The translations under genes and the position numbers were made by a program. From NCBI GenBank assembly GCA_012861695.1, contig JAAOOA010000144.1, positions 372,001-436,000 of the forward strand: a DNA stretch of 64,000 nucleotides. Direction: 5' to 3'. Positions 43,692-54,712 of the stretch are shown piece by piece (the first letter of the stretch is position 1; each line of letters opens with the position of its first letter). Below the pieces are notes generated by a model. It did no database searches and was not told the origin of the DNA. It saw only the letters and a program-made list of their open reading frames with translations. The stretch comes from Trematomus loennbergii. Lineage: Eukaryota > Chordata > Actinopteri > Perciformes > Nototheniidae.

Positions 43692-45049
43692 TGGTTATCG
43701 ATGGTGCTTTTAAAGCCTATTGTATACTAACTGTGTGATTTATATTGCTTTTCAAATGCATATAGGCCACCCATTTACACTGCTCTTCCCGTCAAGAATA
43801 TGAATAGAACTTAGTTAGATCGCTTCACATTGAGGGGAAGAGGCATTTTCCCATTGGTCCCAGTCCAGTTGGTTCTTTTCACCATTCTCCCATATGTTAC
43901 AAATGGCTGTCTAGCCCTGTTTGTTTTTTGACCTTCCAGATGTTGTTGTATAGCCTCTGGAGCAGAAATGAAAGAGTTTTTAAAATGTTTACGTTTTGGT
44001 AAGTTTTTAGGGAAATGTTGTAATATTGCAACGTTGGCCTTAGGTGGGAGCAGAATTTCTGTATTTCTACTCACATTGTCTGAATAAATATATTGAACAA
44101 CTAAGGGTTAATTTGCAGGATTGATTGCTTACTTAGCCCTATATCAGTATATAGCATGAATAATAATCACATCAGTCATATTTGTTATGAATAATCATTT
44201 ATTAAATAGTAAGTCGCTTTGGATAAAAGCGTCAGCTAAATGCAATTTATGAAAGCCTCACTCAGGATTTTTTTAACAAGTGTTTTTATTGCTCTTGGGG
44301 CATTAAAAACAAGATTTTAACTTTAGTTTTTAATATAATATCTGCATTTTCTCTTTTGAAAAACTAAGTCTTAGTTTGGCCATAGTTTGGACACTCATTT
44401 TTAATCACACACGTCTCCCCATCCCATTTAAATTCTTGCCTGAAAGAGCAGTGTAGCCTACAGAACATGTAAATGGGTGGCATTGCCTATATGCATTTGA
44501 AAATAAATACATGTAGTACCTACCCCCCTCTGAGTGAATACCTGTTGACTTCACATCTTGCACTGTGATCTGCATGCACTTATCAAAACATTTAATTAGG
44601 AGCAAAACACACACTTCAAGTCAGATCATCACCCTTAGCTATTTTAATTACCTCTCAAACAACCTAAACTAGTTATAAATGTTTATTTTTACTGTCGGCC
44701 GGGTCACTCATTACTGGATCAGCTGCTGCATGACACTGAAAAGTATTATCATCTGAAATTAATCATTATGTTATTAGTATTAAATACATATAAGTATTTT
44801 TACAGCTTGTATTTAGAAATACTCTGTTGTAATTATTGATGCATAAATGTGTTCATCCATTAAATGTGGCATCTGCTATAATGGGGTTAATGTATGATAT
44901 TACTTAATAATAAAATACACTATATAATATATGATATAATAATTACATTTTAATTTGATTCATTTCTTATTTCATAGTTTCTCTTCATTATTATAACAGT
45001 TCTGTTTCATATGAGTGTTGAGAGCTGTATCCATAAATCTCTTAATTTT
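43692..45049. other. unassigned intron sequence
   Basis: 44210-44250 contains the common fish repeat tail GTCGCTTTGGATAAAAGCG. About 44615-44710 is the inverse of a Harbinger-MITE segment (35140-35210). An 87-codon minus frame at 43811-44074 has no recognised motif. Confidence 0.4.
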
Positions 45050-45425
45050 GCCCTCAAAGTGCACCAGATTGATGCATTTAACTTCAATTTAAAGAAAAAC
45101 ATCTTCTGTTGCCAAAGTGCTGTACATATAATAAAAATACCCTACAGTAAAGACACTTTACAGCAAATACAACAGCACAGTTTGTTCAGAATATCAGTAT
45201 GAGTATGAGCACCCTCTGTACTTAGACCCTCACATCGTACAAGGAAAAACTTCCAGAGAAAAACCCACATTTCAAAGGGAAAAATGGGAGAAACCTCGGG
45301 GAGAACAACAGAGGAGGGATCCCTCTCCCAGGATGGACAGAAGTGCAATAGATGCCGTGTGTAAATCGAAGAGATAATACATTTTACAGCGTATGTAGAC
45401 CGCATGACAAATAAAGAAGTGTAAT
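45050..45425 (-). mobile_element. LINE 3' UTR-like fragment
   Basis: Contains CAAAGTGCTGTAC, AACTTCCAGAGAAAAACCC, GAGGAGGGATCCCTCTCCCA and AGTGCAATAGATGCCGTGTG, a text seen in fish L2-type 3' regions. No coding part. Confidence 0.5.
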
Positions 45426-45774
45426 GTAAACATTTACATTATTATTATGATTATTTAATATATAAAGACTATATATTATTGAATTACAAGATTAGATATA
45501 CTTTATTTGATCTAAAATATTGATGTGTTCAAATGCTCTTCTAAACAAAAAAACGAAAACAAAAAGTCCATGAAAAGTTGTCTTTCTGTATTTGTGAATG
45601 AAGCGCCATCTCCTGGTTAAATCCTGAAATTGAAAATCTGGCAACGCCCTCTTGGAAAATAGTGGGAGGGCTTAACATTCCCAGATACTGGTCTTAGGCA
45701 GGTCTTAGGCAGGTAACTGGCAGGTAGCAGGCAGGAAGCTGTAAGCTGGAGTCTGAAATAAGCTGCTACATCTG

Positions 45775-45928
45775 TATATTGATTCTGACTTCCAACTCAC
45801 AGGTTTATCATTACCTTGAGAAAAAAGATTATTAATTTAACCCTTTTAGAAGGGAAGATATGGTCATTTGTTCTGGGAATGTCATTTTCGAGCCTGAGAC
45901 CTGAAAAACAGGCTCAGGGCTTAACAGG
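45775..45928 (-). mobile_element. piggyBac-like element, terminal fragment
   Basis: Inverse of 56583-56730: GAAAAACAGGCTCAGGGC, TTAACAGG and TTAA (45929-45932). Only one end remains. Confidence 0.65.
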
Positions 45929-46003
45929 TTAATCGGGTAACCTTAACGCGCTAAAAATAGCGCAAATGAATCACTTTACCAAATTTGATGTCATTTCATT
46001 TCA

Positions 46004-47450
46004 TTTCAAACCTTTATTTATCCAGGTTGTATCCCATTGAGATCATTGATCTCTTTTTCAAGGGAGACCTGCTCAAGTAGGTTCCACATGAAACATTAAA
46101 AACATAACAGAACAACAAAGGACATCATACAGTAGCATTACAGGGATTACAATTTACATAACTATCCACATGCACAGGTACCAACAGCTTCCGATTCAGT
46201 AGCATCCAACCGAGCTTTAAAAACATTTAGTGGCACCAGATTGCTCAGTTTCCATTTTAATTGCAGACTATTCCAGGACAGTGGAGCTGCGCATCTAAAT
46301 GCTATTTTCCCTAAGACAGTCCTAGCAGTTGGCACATTTAATAAAACCACAGCATGCGATCTCAGGCAGTAGCCACTTACAATTCGCCGTGAGATCAGGG
46401 AGCAGATGTAGGATGGAAGTTTCCCTAACATGGCTTTGTATATAAAAATGTACCAGTGACTGAGCCTCCGTGCAGTTAGTGAAGGCAGACCAGCCCTTGC
46501 ATACAGGGTACAGTGATGGGTTAATGCTTTACAGTTTGTCACAAATCTCAGTGCACTGTGATACGCAGCATCTAACTTGACCAGGCAATTGGCAGGTGCA
46601 TTCATATAGATCAGATCACCATAGTCCAGTACAGGTAAAAAGGTCACAGTGACTAGCCTTTTCCTGGCCTCGAGCGAGAAACAGGACTTGTTCCTGTAAA
46701 AGAAACCTAGCCTAACCCTCAGTTTTTTAAGCAGGTTATTGACATGACGTTTAAAAGTGAGACAATCATCAAGCCAGATACCAAGGTATTTGTAACAGGC
46801 AACCACTTCAAGTTTTATTCCTTGCGTAGTTAAAATATCTAAAACAGGCTCTGGTGTCTTTTTGGCTTTTGAAAAGAGCATTACCTTGGTTTTATCAACA
46901 TTTAAAAGAAGCTTTAGTTCAGAGAGCTGAGTCTGAATATTGTTAAAAGCAGCTTGCAATTCAACAACAGCCTCCTTAATGGAGGGACGTGCACAGTACA
47001 TAACGGTATCGTCCGCATAAAAATGTAAGGTTGCTCCATTGACATTTTCACCTAAACTATTGATGTAGATGGAGAATAAAAGTGGACCTAAAACAGAACC
47101 TTGAGGAACACCATTAGTAATGTTTAACCACTCAGAAGACAGCCCATCAAAATGAACACATTGGGACCTTTCAGAGAGGTAGTTCACAAACCACCCCACT
47201 GCATGACTGGATATGCCAATACTGAGTAGCCTCTGCTTTAAGATGCGATGATCGACGGTATCAAACGCTTTTGAAAAGTCAATAAATAGAGCTGCACAGC
47301 TCTGCTTATTATCTAAAATACTCGCCACATCATTCACCACCTTCATTGTGGCAGTGATGGTGCTATGTTGCTTTCTGAAGCCTGACTGATGTTTAGACAG
47401 GATGTCATTTGTACATAAAAACACCTTTACCTGCTCACTTACTAGGCGTT
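46004..47450 (-). mobile_element. L2/CR1-type LINE, 5'-truncated copy A
   Basis: 3' end (plus left) is CCTTTATTTATCCAGGTT, preceded by an ATTTC-repeat tail. It matches copy B (57616 onward) until CACTAGGCGTT at 47450, where homology stops. Inserted in the NLR intron, leaving about 66 bp before the NACHT exon. Confidence 0.85.
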
Positions 47451-47475
47451 TTATTTTGTTGACACTGACTGACAT
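46162..47475 (-). CDS. LINE reverse transcriptase, partial but open
   Basis: A 437-codon uninterrupted frame. LSKHQSGFRKQHSTITAT (fingers) is followed by AALFIDFSKAFDTVDH (first catalytic Asp), TNGVPQGSVLGPLLFSIYIN, FYADDTVMY (YADD catalytic pair), LNVDKTKVMLFS and LGIWLDD, then a C-terminal thumb and tail region. The first palm strand and the whole endonuclease are missing through 5' truncation; the first residues (MSVSVNKIK) come from flanking intron, not the element. No stop or frameshift in more than 1.2 kb suggests a fairly recent insertion, though without promoter or endonuclease it should be inactive. Confidence 0.85.
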   Translation of the reverse strand: MSVSVNKIKRLVSEQVKVFLCTNDILSKHQSGFRKQHSTITATMKVVNDVASILDNKQSCAALFIDFSKAFDTVDHRILKQRLLSIGISSHAVGWFVNYLSERSQCVHFDGLSSEWLNITNGVPQGSVLGPLLFSIYINSLGENVNGATLHFYADDTVMYCARPSIKEAVVELQAAFNNIQTQLSELKLLLNVDKTKVMLFSKAKKTPEPVLDILTTQGIKLEVVACYKYLGIWLDDCLTFKRHVNNLLKKLRVRLGFFYRNKSCFSLEARKRLVTVTFLPVLDYGDLIYMNAPANCLVKLDAAYHSALRFVTNCKALTHHCTLYARAGLPSLTARRLSHWYIFIYKAMLGKLPSYICSLISRRIVSGYCLRSHAVVLLNVPTARTVLGKIAFRCAAPLSWNSLQLKWKLSNLVPLNVFKARLDATESEAVGTCACG

Positions 47476-47516
47476 CTTACTTACTTTTTAATTACATTTC
47501 TTGTTTGTCCATTCAG

Positions 47517-49296
47517 GAACTGCTCTGCAGTCTGCAGACGTAAACTCAAATCCACCCTGAAGGAGAGGTTCCAGTGTGTGTTTGAGGGCATTGCTAAAGC
47601 AGGAAACCCAACCCTTCTGAACCAGATCTACACAGAGCTCTACATCACAGAGGGGGGGTCTGCAGAGGTCAATGAGAACATGAGGTCAGACAGATTGAAA
47701 CAGCATCCAGGAAACCACAGACCAGAAACAACCATCAGACAAGAAGACCTCTTTAAAGCCTCACCTGGAAGAGATGCACCAATCAGAGCAGTGATGACAA
47801 AGGGCGTGGCTGGCATTGGGAAAACAGTCTTAACACAGAAGTTCACTCTGGACTGGGCTGAAGGCAAAGCCAACCAGGACATCCAGTTCATATTTCCATT
47901 CACCTTCAGAGAGCTGAATGTGGTGAGAGAGAACAAGTACAGCTTGGTGGAACTTGTTCATCACTTCTTCTCTGAAACCAGAGACGCAGGAATCTGCAGG
48001 TTTGATCAGTTCCCGGTTGTGTTCATCTTTGACGGTCTGGATGAGTGTCGACTTCCTCTGGACTTCCACAACACTGAGATCCTGACTGATGTCACAGAGT
48101 CCACCTCAGTGGATGTGCTGCTGACAAACCTCATCAGGGGGAAGCTGCTTCCCTCTGCTCGCCTCTGGATAACCACACGACCTGCAGCAGCCAATCAGAT
48201 CCCTCCTGAGTGTGTGGACATGGTGACAGAGGTCCGAGGGTTCACTGACCCACAGAAGGAGGAGTACTTCAGGAAGAGATTCAGAGATCAGGAGCAGGCC
48301 GGCACCATCATCTCCCACATCAAGACCTCACGAAGCCTCCACATCATGTGCCACATCCCAGTCTTCTGCTGGATCTCTGCTACAGTTCTGGAGGAGGTGT
48401 TGAAAACCAGAGAGGGAGGAGAGCTGCCCAAGACCCTGACTGAGATGTACATCCACTTCCTGGTGGTTCAGTCCAAAGTGAAGAACATCAAGTATGATGG
48501 AGGAGCTGAGACAGATCCACACTGGAGTCCAGAGAGCAGGAAGATGAAGTCTCTGGGAAAACTGGCTTTTGAGCAGCTGCAGAAAGGCAACCTGATCTTC
48601 TATGAGTCCGACCTGACAGAGTGTGGCATCGATATCAGAGCAGCCTCAGTGTACTCAGGAGTGTTCACACAGGTCTTTAGAGAGGAGAGAGGACTGTACC
48701 AGGACAAGGTGTTCTGCTTCGTCCATCTGAGCGTTCAGGAGTTTCTGGCTGCTCTTCATGTCCATCTGACCTTCATCAACTCTGGAGTCAACCTGCTGGC
48801 AGAAGAACCAACAACCTCCAGGTCTAAAGTCAAACTAAACTAACACATCTCTACCAGAGTGCTGTGGACCAGGCCTTACAGAGTCCAAACGGACACCTGG
48901 ACTTGTTCCTCCGCTTCCTCCTGGGTCTTTCACTGCAGACCAATCAGAAACTCCTACGAGGCCTGCTGACACAGACAGGAAGTAGCTCAGAGACAACAGG
49001 AAACAGTCCAGTACATCAAGAAGAAGATAGAAGAGGATCTGTCTCAGAGAGAAGCATCAACCTGTTCCACTGTCTGAATGAACTGAATGATCGTTCTCTA
49101 GTGGAGCAGATCCAACAGTCCTGAGTTCAGGAAGTCTCTCCACAGATAATCTGTCTCCTGCTCAGTGGTCAGCTCTGGTCTTCATCTTACTGTCATCAGG
49201 AGAAGATCTGGACGTGTTTGACCTGAAGAAATACTCTGCTTCAGAGGAGGCTCTTCTGAGGCTGCTGCCAGTGGTCAAAGCCTCCAACAAAGCTAT
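47517..49296 (+). pseudogene. NLRC3-like FISNA-NACHT exon
   Basis: Follows an acceptor (GTCCATTCAG). The open part runs to 48843. It begins CRRKLKSTLKERFQCVFEG (FISNA), then the NACHT ATPase: Walker A GVAGIGKTVLTQ, Walker B VVFIFDGLDECR, sensor-like LWITTRPAAANQIP, and the helical part to FCFVHLSVQEFLAALH. NLRs use this module for ATP-dependent oligomerisation in cytosolic immune sensing. Breaks: within FISNA (47671-47723) about 17 residues are read in a shifted frame (NMRSDRLKQHPGNH) before restoration. A stop at 48841 ends the frame after NLLAEEPTTS. The expected following sequence (QALQSPNGHLDLFLRFLLGL, INLFHCLNELNDRSLVEQIQ) appears in other frames with further shifts near 49015, 49050 and 49121. 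Donor-like GT at 49297. A normal NLR exon would be open throughout. Confidence 0.9.
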
Positions 49297-49393
49297 GTAG
49301 TGGATGGATAAAAGGATACGAACATTATCCAACTTGTTTATATGTCATAGATGAGAAATAATACTTTTTTTTATTCATTTAAAAATCCTTCAG

Positions 49394-49567
49394 GCTGAGC
49401 GGCTGTAACCTGTCAGAGAGAAGCTGTGAAGCTCTGTCCTCAGTCCTCAGCTCCCAGTCCTCTAGTCTGAGAGAGCTGGACCTGAGTAACAACGACCTGC
49501 AGGATTTAGGAGTGAAGAACCTGTGTGCTGGACTGAAGAGTCCACTCTGTGAACTGGAAACTATTAG
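49394..49567 (+). CDS. NLR LRR exon 1, 174 bp
   Basis: Acceptor TCCTTCAG, donor GTAGGT. Encodes [40 protein letters not shown] and [15 protein letters not shown]: two ribonuclease-inhibitor-type leucine-rich repeats in the standard 58-codon exon. LRRs form the ligand-facing horseshoe. Intact and symmetric. Confidence 0.88.
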
Positions 49568-49657
49568 GTAGGTGTAAAATAGTTTAAAGTAAGGGTCCTC
49601 TGAGCTCTCTTTTTCATGTATTACCTGTTTTTTGGTCTGATGAAAATCCTCTTTCAG

Positions 49658-49830
49658 GCTGAGCGTCTGTAAGCTGTCAGAGAAAAGCTGTGAAGCTCTG
49701 TCCTCAGTCCTCAGCTCCAAGCCCTGTAGACTGAGAGATCTGGACCTGAGTAACAACGACCTGCAGGATTCAGGAGTAAAGAACCTCTGTGCTGGACTGA
49801 GAGTCCACACTGTAAACTGGAAACTCTCAG
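49658..49830 (+). pseudogene. NLR LRR exon 2, one base short
   Basis: Acceptor CTTTCAG, donor GTCAGT. Encodes [20 protein letters not shown] and [18 protein letters not shown]. It is 173 bp: GGACTGAAGAGTCC of exon 1 reads GGACTGAGAGTCC here (about 49800), so the last 12 codons are shifted and the frame into later exons is lost. Confidence 0.85.
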
Positions 49831-50175
49831 GTCAGTATTCTGCAGTTTATTTTGAGTTTACCCCTTACGATTGCATTGGATTAATATATTTAATTATTCA
49901 AATGACTTATCAAAGAGCCTCTTTGGACTAAGGGGCACCAATATTCAAGGGTTTTTGTGTTTTCACTACTCTAGACTTTCAGGTTACATGAGAACATTAT
50001 TCCTTTTTACACAGTCATTATTAATGCTGTTCTAAACTATTTATTTAAATGATGCAGCCCCAATGGGAATAAATATGTTGTTTTTTATTTCACACGATTT
50101 ATCCCATATCACTCTGAAAAGCATATTGAAATAGGGTGTGTTGGACTGGATTGGAAACTCCAATTTAGGCCATCA
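49831..50175. other. intron, nothing recognised
   Basis: AT-rich intron sequence between LRR exon 2 and the hAT insertion. No feature seen. Confidence 0.5.
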
Positions 50176-50183
50176 GTAAAAGG

Positions 50184-51309
50184 CAGTGGCGAGCCGTAAC
50201 TTTTATACCTAGCCCCCCCCCCCTTTCCCTCGAAAAAAAAAGAAGAGTTATTACATCACAGCGTATACGTCAGCGGAATATCAGAACAACGGCCCGGGGT
50301 GCCAAACGCATCAATGACAGCGACCCACACAAAACAACACCATTTATATAAACACCTATCATCACAGGGCACCCACAGCCAAGTAACAATTACAAATGAA
50401 TGAAGTCGGCACGGCGGCCCACATTGAAAATGACTTAGTCCTACCTTTGATGATCAAATCACTTAAACACAAAGTCCATCGTCCTGTCCTTTTGGATGAA
50501 GCACTTGATGGCGGGGTCATGCAGCTGATCCTTTGCCACTCCAGTTTATCATTGTAACTCAATCTTAAAATTACTCGGTTAATAATTTCGCAACGATGTC
50601 ATCACTATCACTGACATGAGCCATCATGAACGAACTTATACTAATCATAAATCTATCGATCATAAATCTATCGATTCGATTTATGATTAGAAATTATAAA
50701 AGTAGGGTAGACATGTGGATATTATCCGGCTGAACAAAACGTGCATTATCTAACAGGTTCGTTCCACAGACCTTATTTCCAGCTATTTTCCAAAATCCTA
50801 TGGAGAAATCCCTTTGCTTTTCTGTCGAGGGAACCAGCAGCTTACTTCCGGGTTTTAGGACGCGTCACTGCACCACTTGCATAAACCTCACAGCGGGCGG
50901 AACTTGTCATAAAGTCCGCGAAAATAAAGCCACCCATTTAGAGGGAAGATGTGATTGGTCAATTGTACTGTCATTTGACATTACTCTCTCATTGAGTTAC
51001 TATAGCTGGCCCTCTGTGAATGTACAGAGGGACCAACAAGCTCTCCCGTCTTCACAGTAACTCGCAGAGACGGCATTTAACCCTTGACATTCGAACAGAA
51101 ACTGAACAGGCAGATTCGAAGGATTTATTTATTCAGAAATGTTATTTTAAATACAATTAAATCAAGTTATTTTGGTAAAACTAATGAAAAATATTTTTAA
51201 AAATATATTTAAAAAAAGATATTAAAAGAAAAATGTTTTTTTTTTTATGTTTTCAAATATTATCTTTTAGAATATCTTAGGCCCAGAGGGCCCTGACGGC
51301 TCGCCACTG
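50184..51309. mobile_element. hAT element in LRR intron
   Basis: Ends CAGTGGCGAGCCGTAAC and GACGGCTCGCCACTG; perfect duplication GTAAAAGG at 50176-50183 and 51310-51317. 1.1 kb, non-autonomous. Its ends resemble those of the hAT element at 54069-54712 (CAGTGGTGAACCGT). Confidence 0.92.
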
Positions 51310-51329
51310 GTAAAAGGTGACCATGAGTA

Positions 51330-51459
<130 letters not shown>

Positions 51460-51463
51460 GTAG

Positions 51464-51637
51464 GCTCTCAGGTTGTCTGGTCACAAACAAAGGCTTTGCT
51501 TCTCTGGCCTCGGCTCTGAGCTCCAACCTCTCCCATCTGAGAGAGCTGGACCTGCGCTTCAATCATCCAGGAGACTCAGGAGAGAAGATGCTGTCTGCTC
51601 TACAGGAGGCTTCAGACTGCAGACTGGAGACTCTCAG
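51464..51637 (+). CDS. NLR LRR exon 3, 174 bp
   Basis: Encodes LSGCLVTNKGFASLASALSS, HLRELDLRFNHPGDSGEKML and SALQEASDCRLETLR, the usual last LRR unit before B30.2 in fish NLRs. Donor GTATGG. Intact. The mirror-strand counterpart is the rearranged piece at 9275-9435. Confidence 0.85.
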
Positions 51638-52163
51638 GTATGGACAAACCTCACTCTCTATCTCGGTTTCTTCTTAGGTCCTGATTTGTTAAATCTCAAC
51701 AATTCCTGAATATTTTGAGATAAATTTAAGCTCAGACATGAATGATTATTAGATGCATCCATAGAGATCTTTTGACTTTAATTATAGCACTACCAGAAGG
51801 TTTAAACCTGTGTAGTTTAGAGAAGAACAATGTTGGATAAAATGTGTAACACACATGAGAACACCTGTTCATAAACATAAGATACAATCATGCAGATTCA
51901 AACTAGAAACCATCTCGCTGGATCCCTCAATTAGAACGTAACAATGGGGGCCAATGGCCCTTTCGACCTCCATCCTCCGATTCAACCCATCTTCAAATGA
52001 ATTTAGAGTTTTTATTAATAACATTAAACATATTTTCACCTTTTAGCTTATTGTATTCTCTGATAACTTAAAAATGATGCCTTAATATGATATTTGAAAT
52101 GTTGACAGTCCTTTAACTGATGTGTGAAATGTCCTTGATCATTCAGACTGTTTCTTCCTCCAG
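51638..52163. other. intron, nothing recognised
   Basis: No repeat end, exon or motif identified in this intron. Confidence 0.5.
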
Positions 52164-52210
52164 GTTTGACCATTGTGGAGAGGACAGCTTAAAACCTGAT
52201 GTGAGGAAAT
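52164..52210 (+). CDS. NLR linker exon, 47 bp
   Basis: Acceptor CTTCCTCCAG, donor GTAAGTG. Encodes FDHCGEDSLKPDVRK, the short linker that joins the LRRs to B30.2 in this family. Intact. Confidence 0.75.
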
Positions 52211-52417
52211 GTAAGTGTGGATTTAGGTTGACTTATGATGACAAAACATTCAGTTGAGATACTGTATGTATTCATTATCACATTACTGACAAGATTATAT
52301 ATATTATCACATTTATACAAATAAATATAATAAACAGCACCTCTACAAAAACAAAGGGAAAAAGCCTTCATGTGTGTTTTCTGATAAACAGATGCTGTGT
52401 TTTTCTCTTAACATCAG

Positions 52418-53028
52418 ATTCCTGTGAACTCACACTGGACTCAAACACAGCACACAGAAACCTCAAACTGTCTGACAGCAACAGGGAGGTGACATGGGTG
52501 AAAAAGAAGCAGCCATATCCTGATCATCCAGAGAGATTTGTCATCTGTCCTCAGCTGATGTGTCGAGAAGCTCTGACTGGTCTGTGTTACTGGGAGGTCG
52601 AGTGGAGAGGAAAGGTTTCTATATCAGTGACTTACAGAGGAATCAGCAGGAGAGGAGAGAGAGAGGACTCTAAGTTTGGAGGGAATGATCAGTCCTGGAG
52701 TCTGGAGTGCTCTGATGAAGGGTTTTCTGTCAGACACAATAAAAGTATAACAGTCCTGCCTCTCCCCTCCTCCCCCTCCTCCCCCTCCTCCTCCCCTCCT
52801 CCCTCCCCCTCCTCCTCCTCCTCCTCCTCCTCCTCCCCCTCTCCCTCCTCCTCCTCTGGTAGAGTAGCAGTGTATCTGGATCATCCTGCTGGCTCTCTCT
52901 CCTTCTACAGAGTCTCCTCTGACACACTGATCCACCTCCACACCTTCAGAGCCACATTCACTGAACCTCTGTATGCTGGGTTTGGGTTCTGTTCATTAAA
53001 CTCCTCAGTGTCTCTGTGTCCTTTGTAG
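52418..53028 (+). CDS. NLR B30.2 (PRY-SPRY) terminal exon
   Basis: Acceptor AACATCAG; stop TAG at 53026-53028. PRY: DSCELTLDSNTAHRNLKLSD, NREVTWVKKKQPYPDHPERF. SPRY: CYWEVEWRGKVSISVTYRGI, SWSLECSDEGF, VAVYLDHPAGSLSFYRVSSD, FTEPLYAGFGF, VSLCPL. The domain is the C-terminal recognition module of fish NLRs and is also found in TRIM proteins. It is open from end to end. A run of about 34 Ser/Pro residues, encoded by an expanded TCC/CCC tract (52760-52857), sits in the loop before the VAVYLDHP strand; such loops tolerate variation, but this one is unusually long. The upstream frameshifts mean it may no longer be translated from the NLR start. Confidence 0.9.
52760..52857 (+). repeat. (TCC)n coding microsatellite in B30.2
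   Basis: Imperfect TCC/CCC triplets encoding Ser and Pro. Length changes by whole triplets keep the frame. The minus-strand B30.2 remnant has only about six triplets at the same place and a frameshift just beyond. Confidence 0.92.
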
Positions 53029-53472
53029 GAGGAGACCACTTCCAGTCCTGTTGTAATGTCCCTGGTCTCGGGGGACATGGACATAACATGAGTGTAGCAA
53101 GAGATATCTTCTAGTCGTGTGGTTAAAATGTTGGTAGTGACGCGGCTACACTTTGGTTGTGCCTTTACGTGGAGGAGCAGCATGTAGTTATAATGCTCCG
53201 TATATCTGCAGAAACTCCCAGTAATCAAGTGTCTCACACTTTTTGATAAATGTTTTTCAATGTATTCAAATGTGTTTTTTAAATGTTTCTTTTGCTCTTT
53301 GTCGTAAGTATTTTAATGTTTTGTAAAGCCTTTTGAATTGCCTTGTTGATATGTGCTGTATAGATACACTTTCTTTTACTGGAAGAAATCTTTATTTCTT
53401 TGTAAAATGGTGAAATGAAGTTCTCTGGGCTGAACTTGTTGTGTACAAACTGCTGTGACATATATGCAGTTT

Positions 53473-53478
53473 AATAAA
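53473..53478 (+). terminator. poly(A) signal, first
   Basis: AATAAA about 450 bp after the B30.2 stop codon. Confidence 0.55.
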
Positions 53479-53539
53479 GCTTTCTTTAGAGCAGCATCTA
53501 ATAGCTCCTAATACTCTATGTAAAATGTTTATTGAGTTC

Positions 53540-53545
53540 AATAAA
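53540..53545 (+). terminator. poly(A) signal, second
   Basis: AATAAA 67 bp after the first; either could end the NLR transcript. Confidence 0.5.
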
Positions 53546-54068
53546 GGTTTGAAGACAAAACAATCTGTCAATGATCTCATGACTCAAGACATTTATTTTG
53601 CACCCAACTTTTTTCAAAAGTGTATATAGTTGTAAATTGTTACAAAGGTCTTCCCTAACGTAGAAACTGTAAGAAGTGCTTGATTGCTCACTGAGATGCA
53701 GGGCAGTTAGAGTAAATGAACTGCATGGTAAATGGATATATAAAGATCTTTTCAGTGTTTGCCAACCAGCTTGACTAGATAGCAGTACATTGAGAAGGCC
53801 CACAATTAAAAGTGTCTCTGAACATCATCTCTCAGAATGATGCATTTGCTTGTAGACCTGTCATCTCTCAGTGGCTGACTGCACACCACATGAAGCTCAA
53901 CCTAAACAAGCCTTAACTGCACAGAAGTCTCATTGTGGCTGGTCCCAGGCCTACACATAGCACTATCACTAGATATTATATTCCCCTCAAAGCCACGCTG
54001 CTTAAAGGGAATAGCTTATTAAGGCCGATCCCAAACTGCACAGAATGGCTCAGTGGTGCTGGTCCCTG
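53546..54068. other. 3' flank of NLR
   Basis: Nothing coding recognised. Two related stretches (GCACAGAAGTCTCATTGTGG near 53917 and GCACAGAATGGCTCAGTGGT near 54036) form an imperfect repeat. Confidence 0.4.
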
Positions 54069-54712
54069 CCCTACACCAGTGGTGAACCGTCAGGGCATTC
54101 AAGGTATTCAGAGAATATCCTGAAACACTCAGATAACACAAAAAATCGATTTCATTATATAAATAAACATTTTATAAAATGTCAATAAAATGAATACATG
54201 AGAATGGTATCTGTGTTGATGATCTGTAATATTACGATTTGTTTGTCCTTCTACGCATTTCAGTGGTTTTGTGTTAGAAAAGAAATGCAACCAATCAGAT
54301 CTTGTTCTGGGTCTCTGGGTAGAATATCCTTCAACCAAGGTATTCTATATCCTTGATAGAATGCCCTGGCCCTCACACTGAATGAGAGCCTTTGGATTGA
54401 CAGTTTGATCAACCAATCATATATTGATTTGTAGCCAATGGGCGTGTTCTCTCAGAGTTTAGAAGACTCTAGAAGACCCACTAGTTCACTGGAGAGAGAC
54501 AGAGGATCTAGAGAAATGTGACGTAGCAATTAATTAGAAGTTTTATTATTATTTTAAAGTTGAAATGGCGGCAGGTGAAGATGATATTGTTGCGGAATTG
54601 TTGTCAGTACCCTTTACAAGACGACCATTCAGTGAAAAGACGGACATTATAACGGTGGGGGGTGTGTGTGTCTACAGAAGGTCCAGTTGTGATAGACACG
54701 GTTCGCCACTGT
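54069..54712 (+). mobile_element. hAT element, internally deleted
   Basis: Ends CAGTGGTGAACCGT and ACGGTTCGCCACTG. No matching 8-bp duplication outside the ends: the left flank is CCCTACAC and the right TCAGAGCT. Contains a short coding remnant (54565-54663). Confidence 0.7.
54565..54663 (+). pseudogene. hAT (ZMYM1-like) transposase N-terminal remnant
   Basis: MAAGEDDIVAELLSVPFTRR then PFSEKTDII. Resembles the start of ZMYM1-like hAT proteins of fish (a -PF-RR-F-EK--I- motif before a TTF-type finger). Broken off after about 33 residues. Confidence 0.5.
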
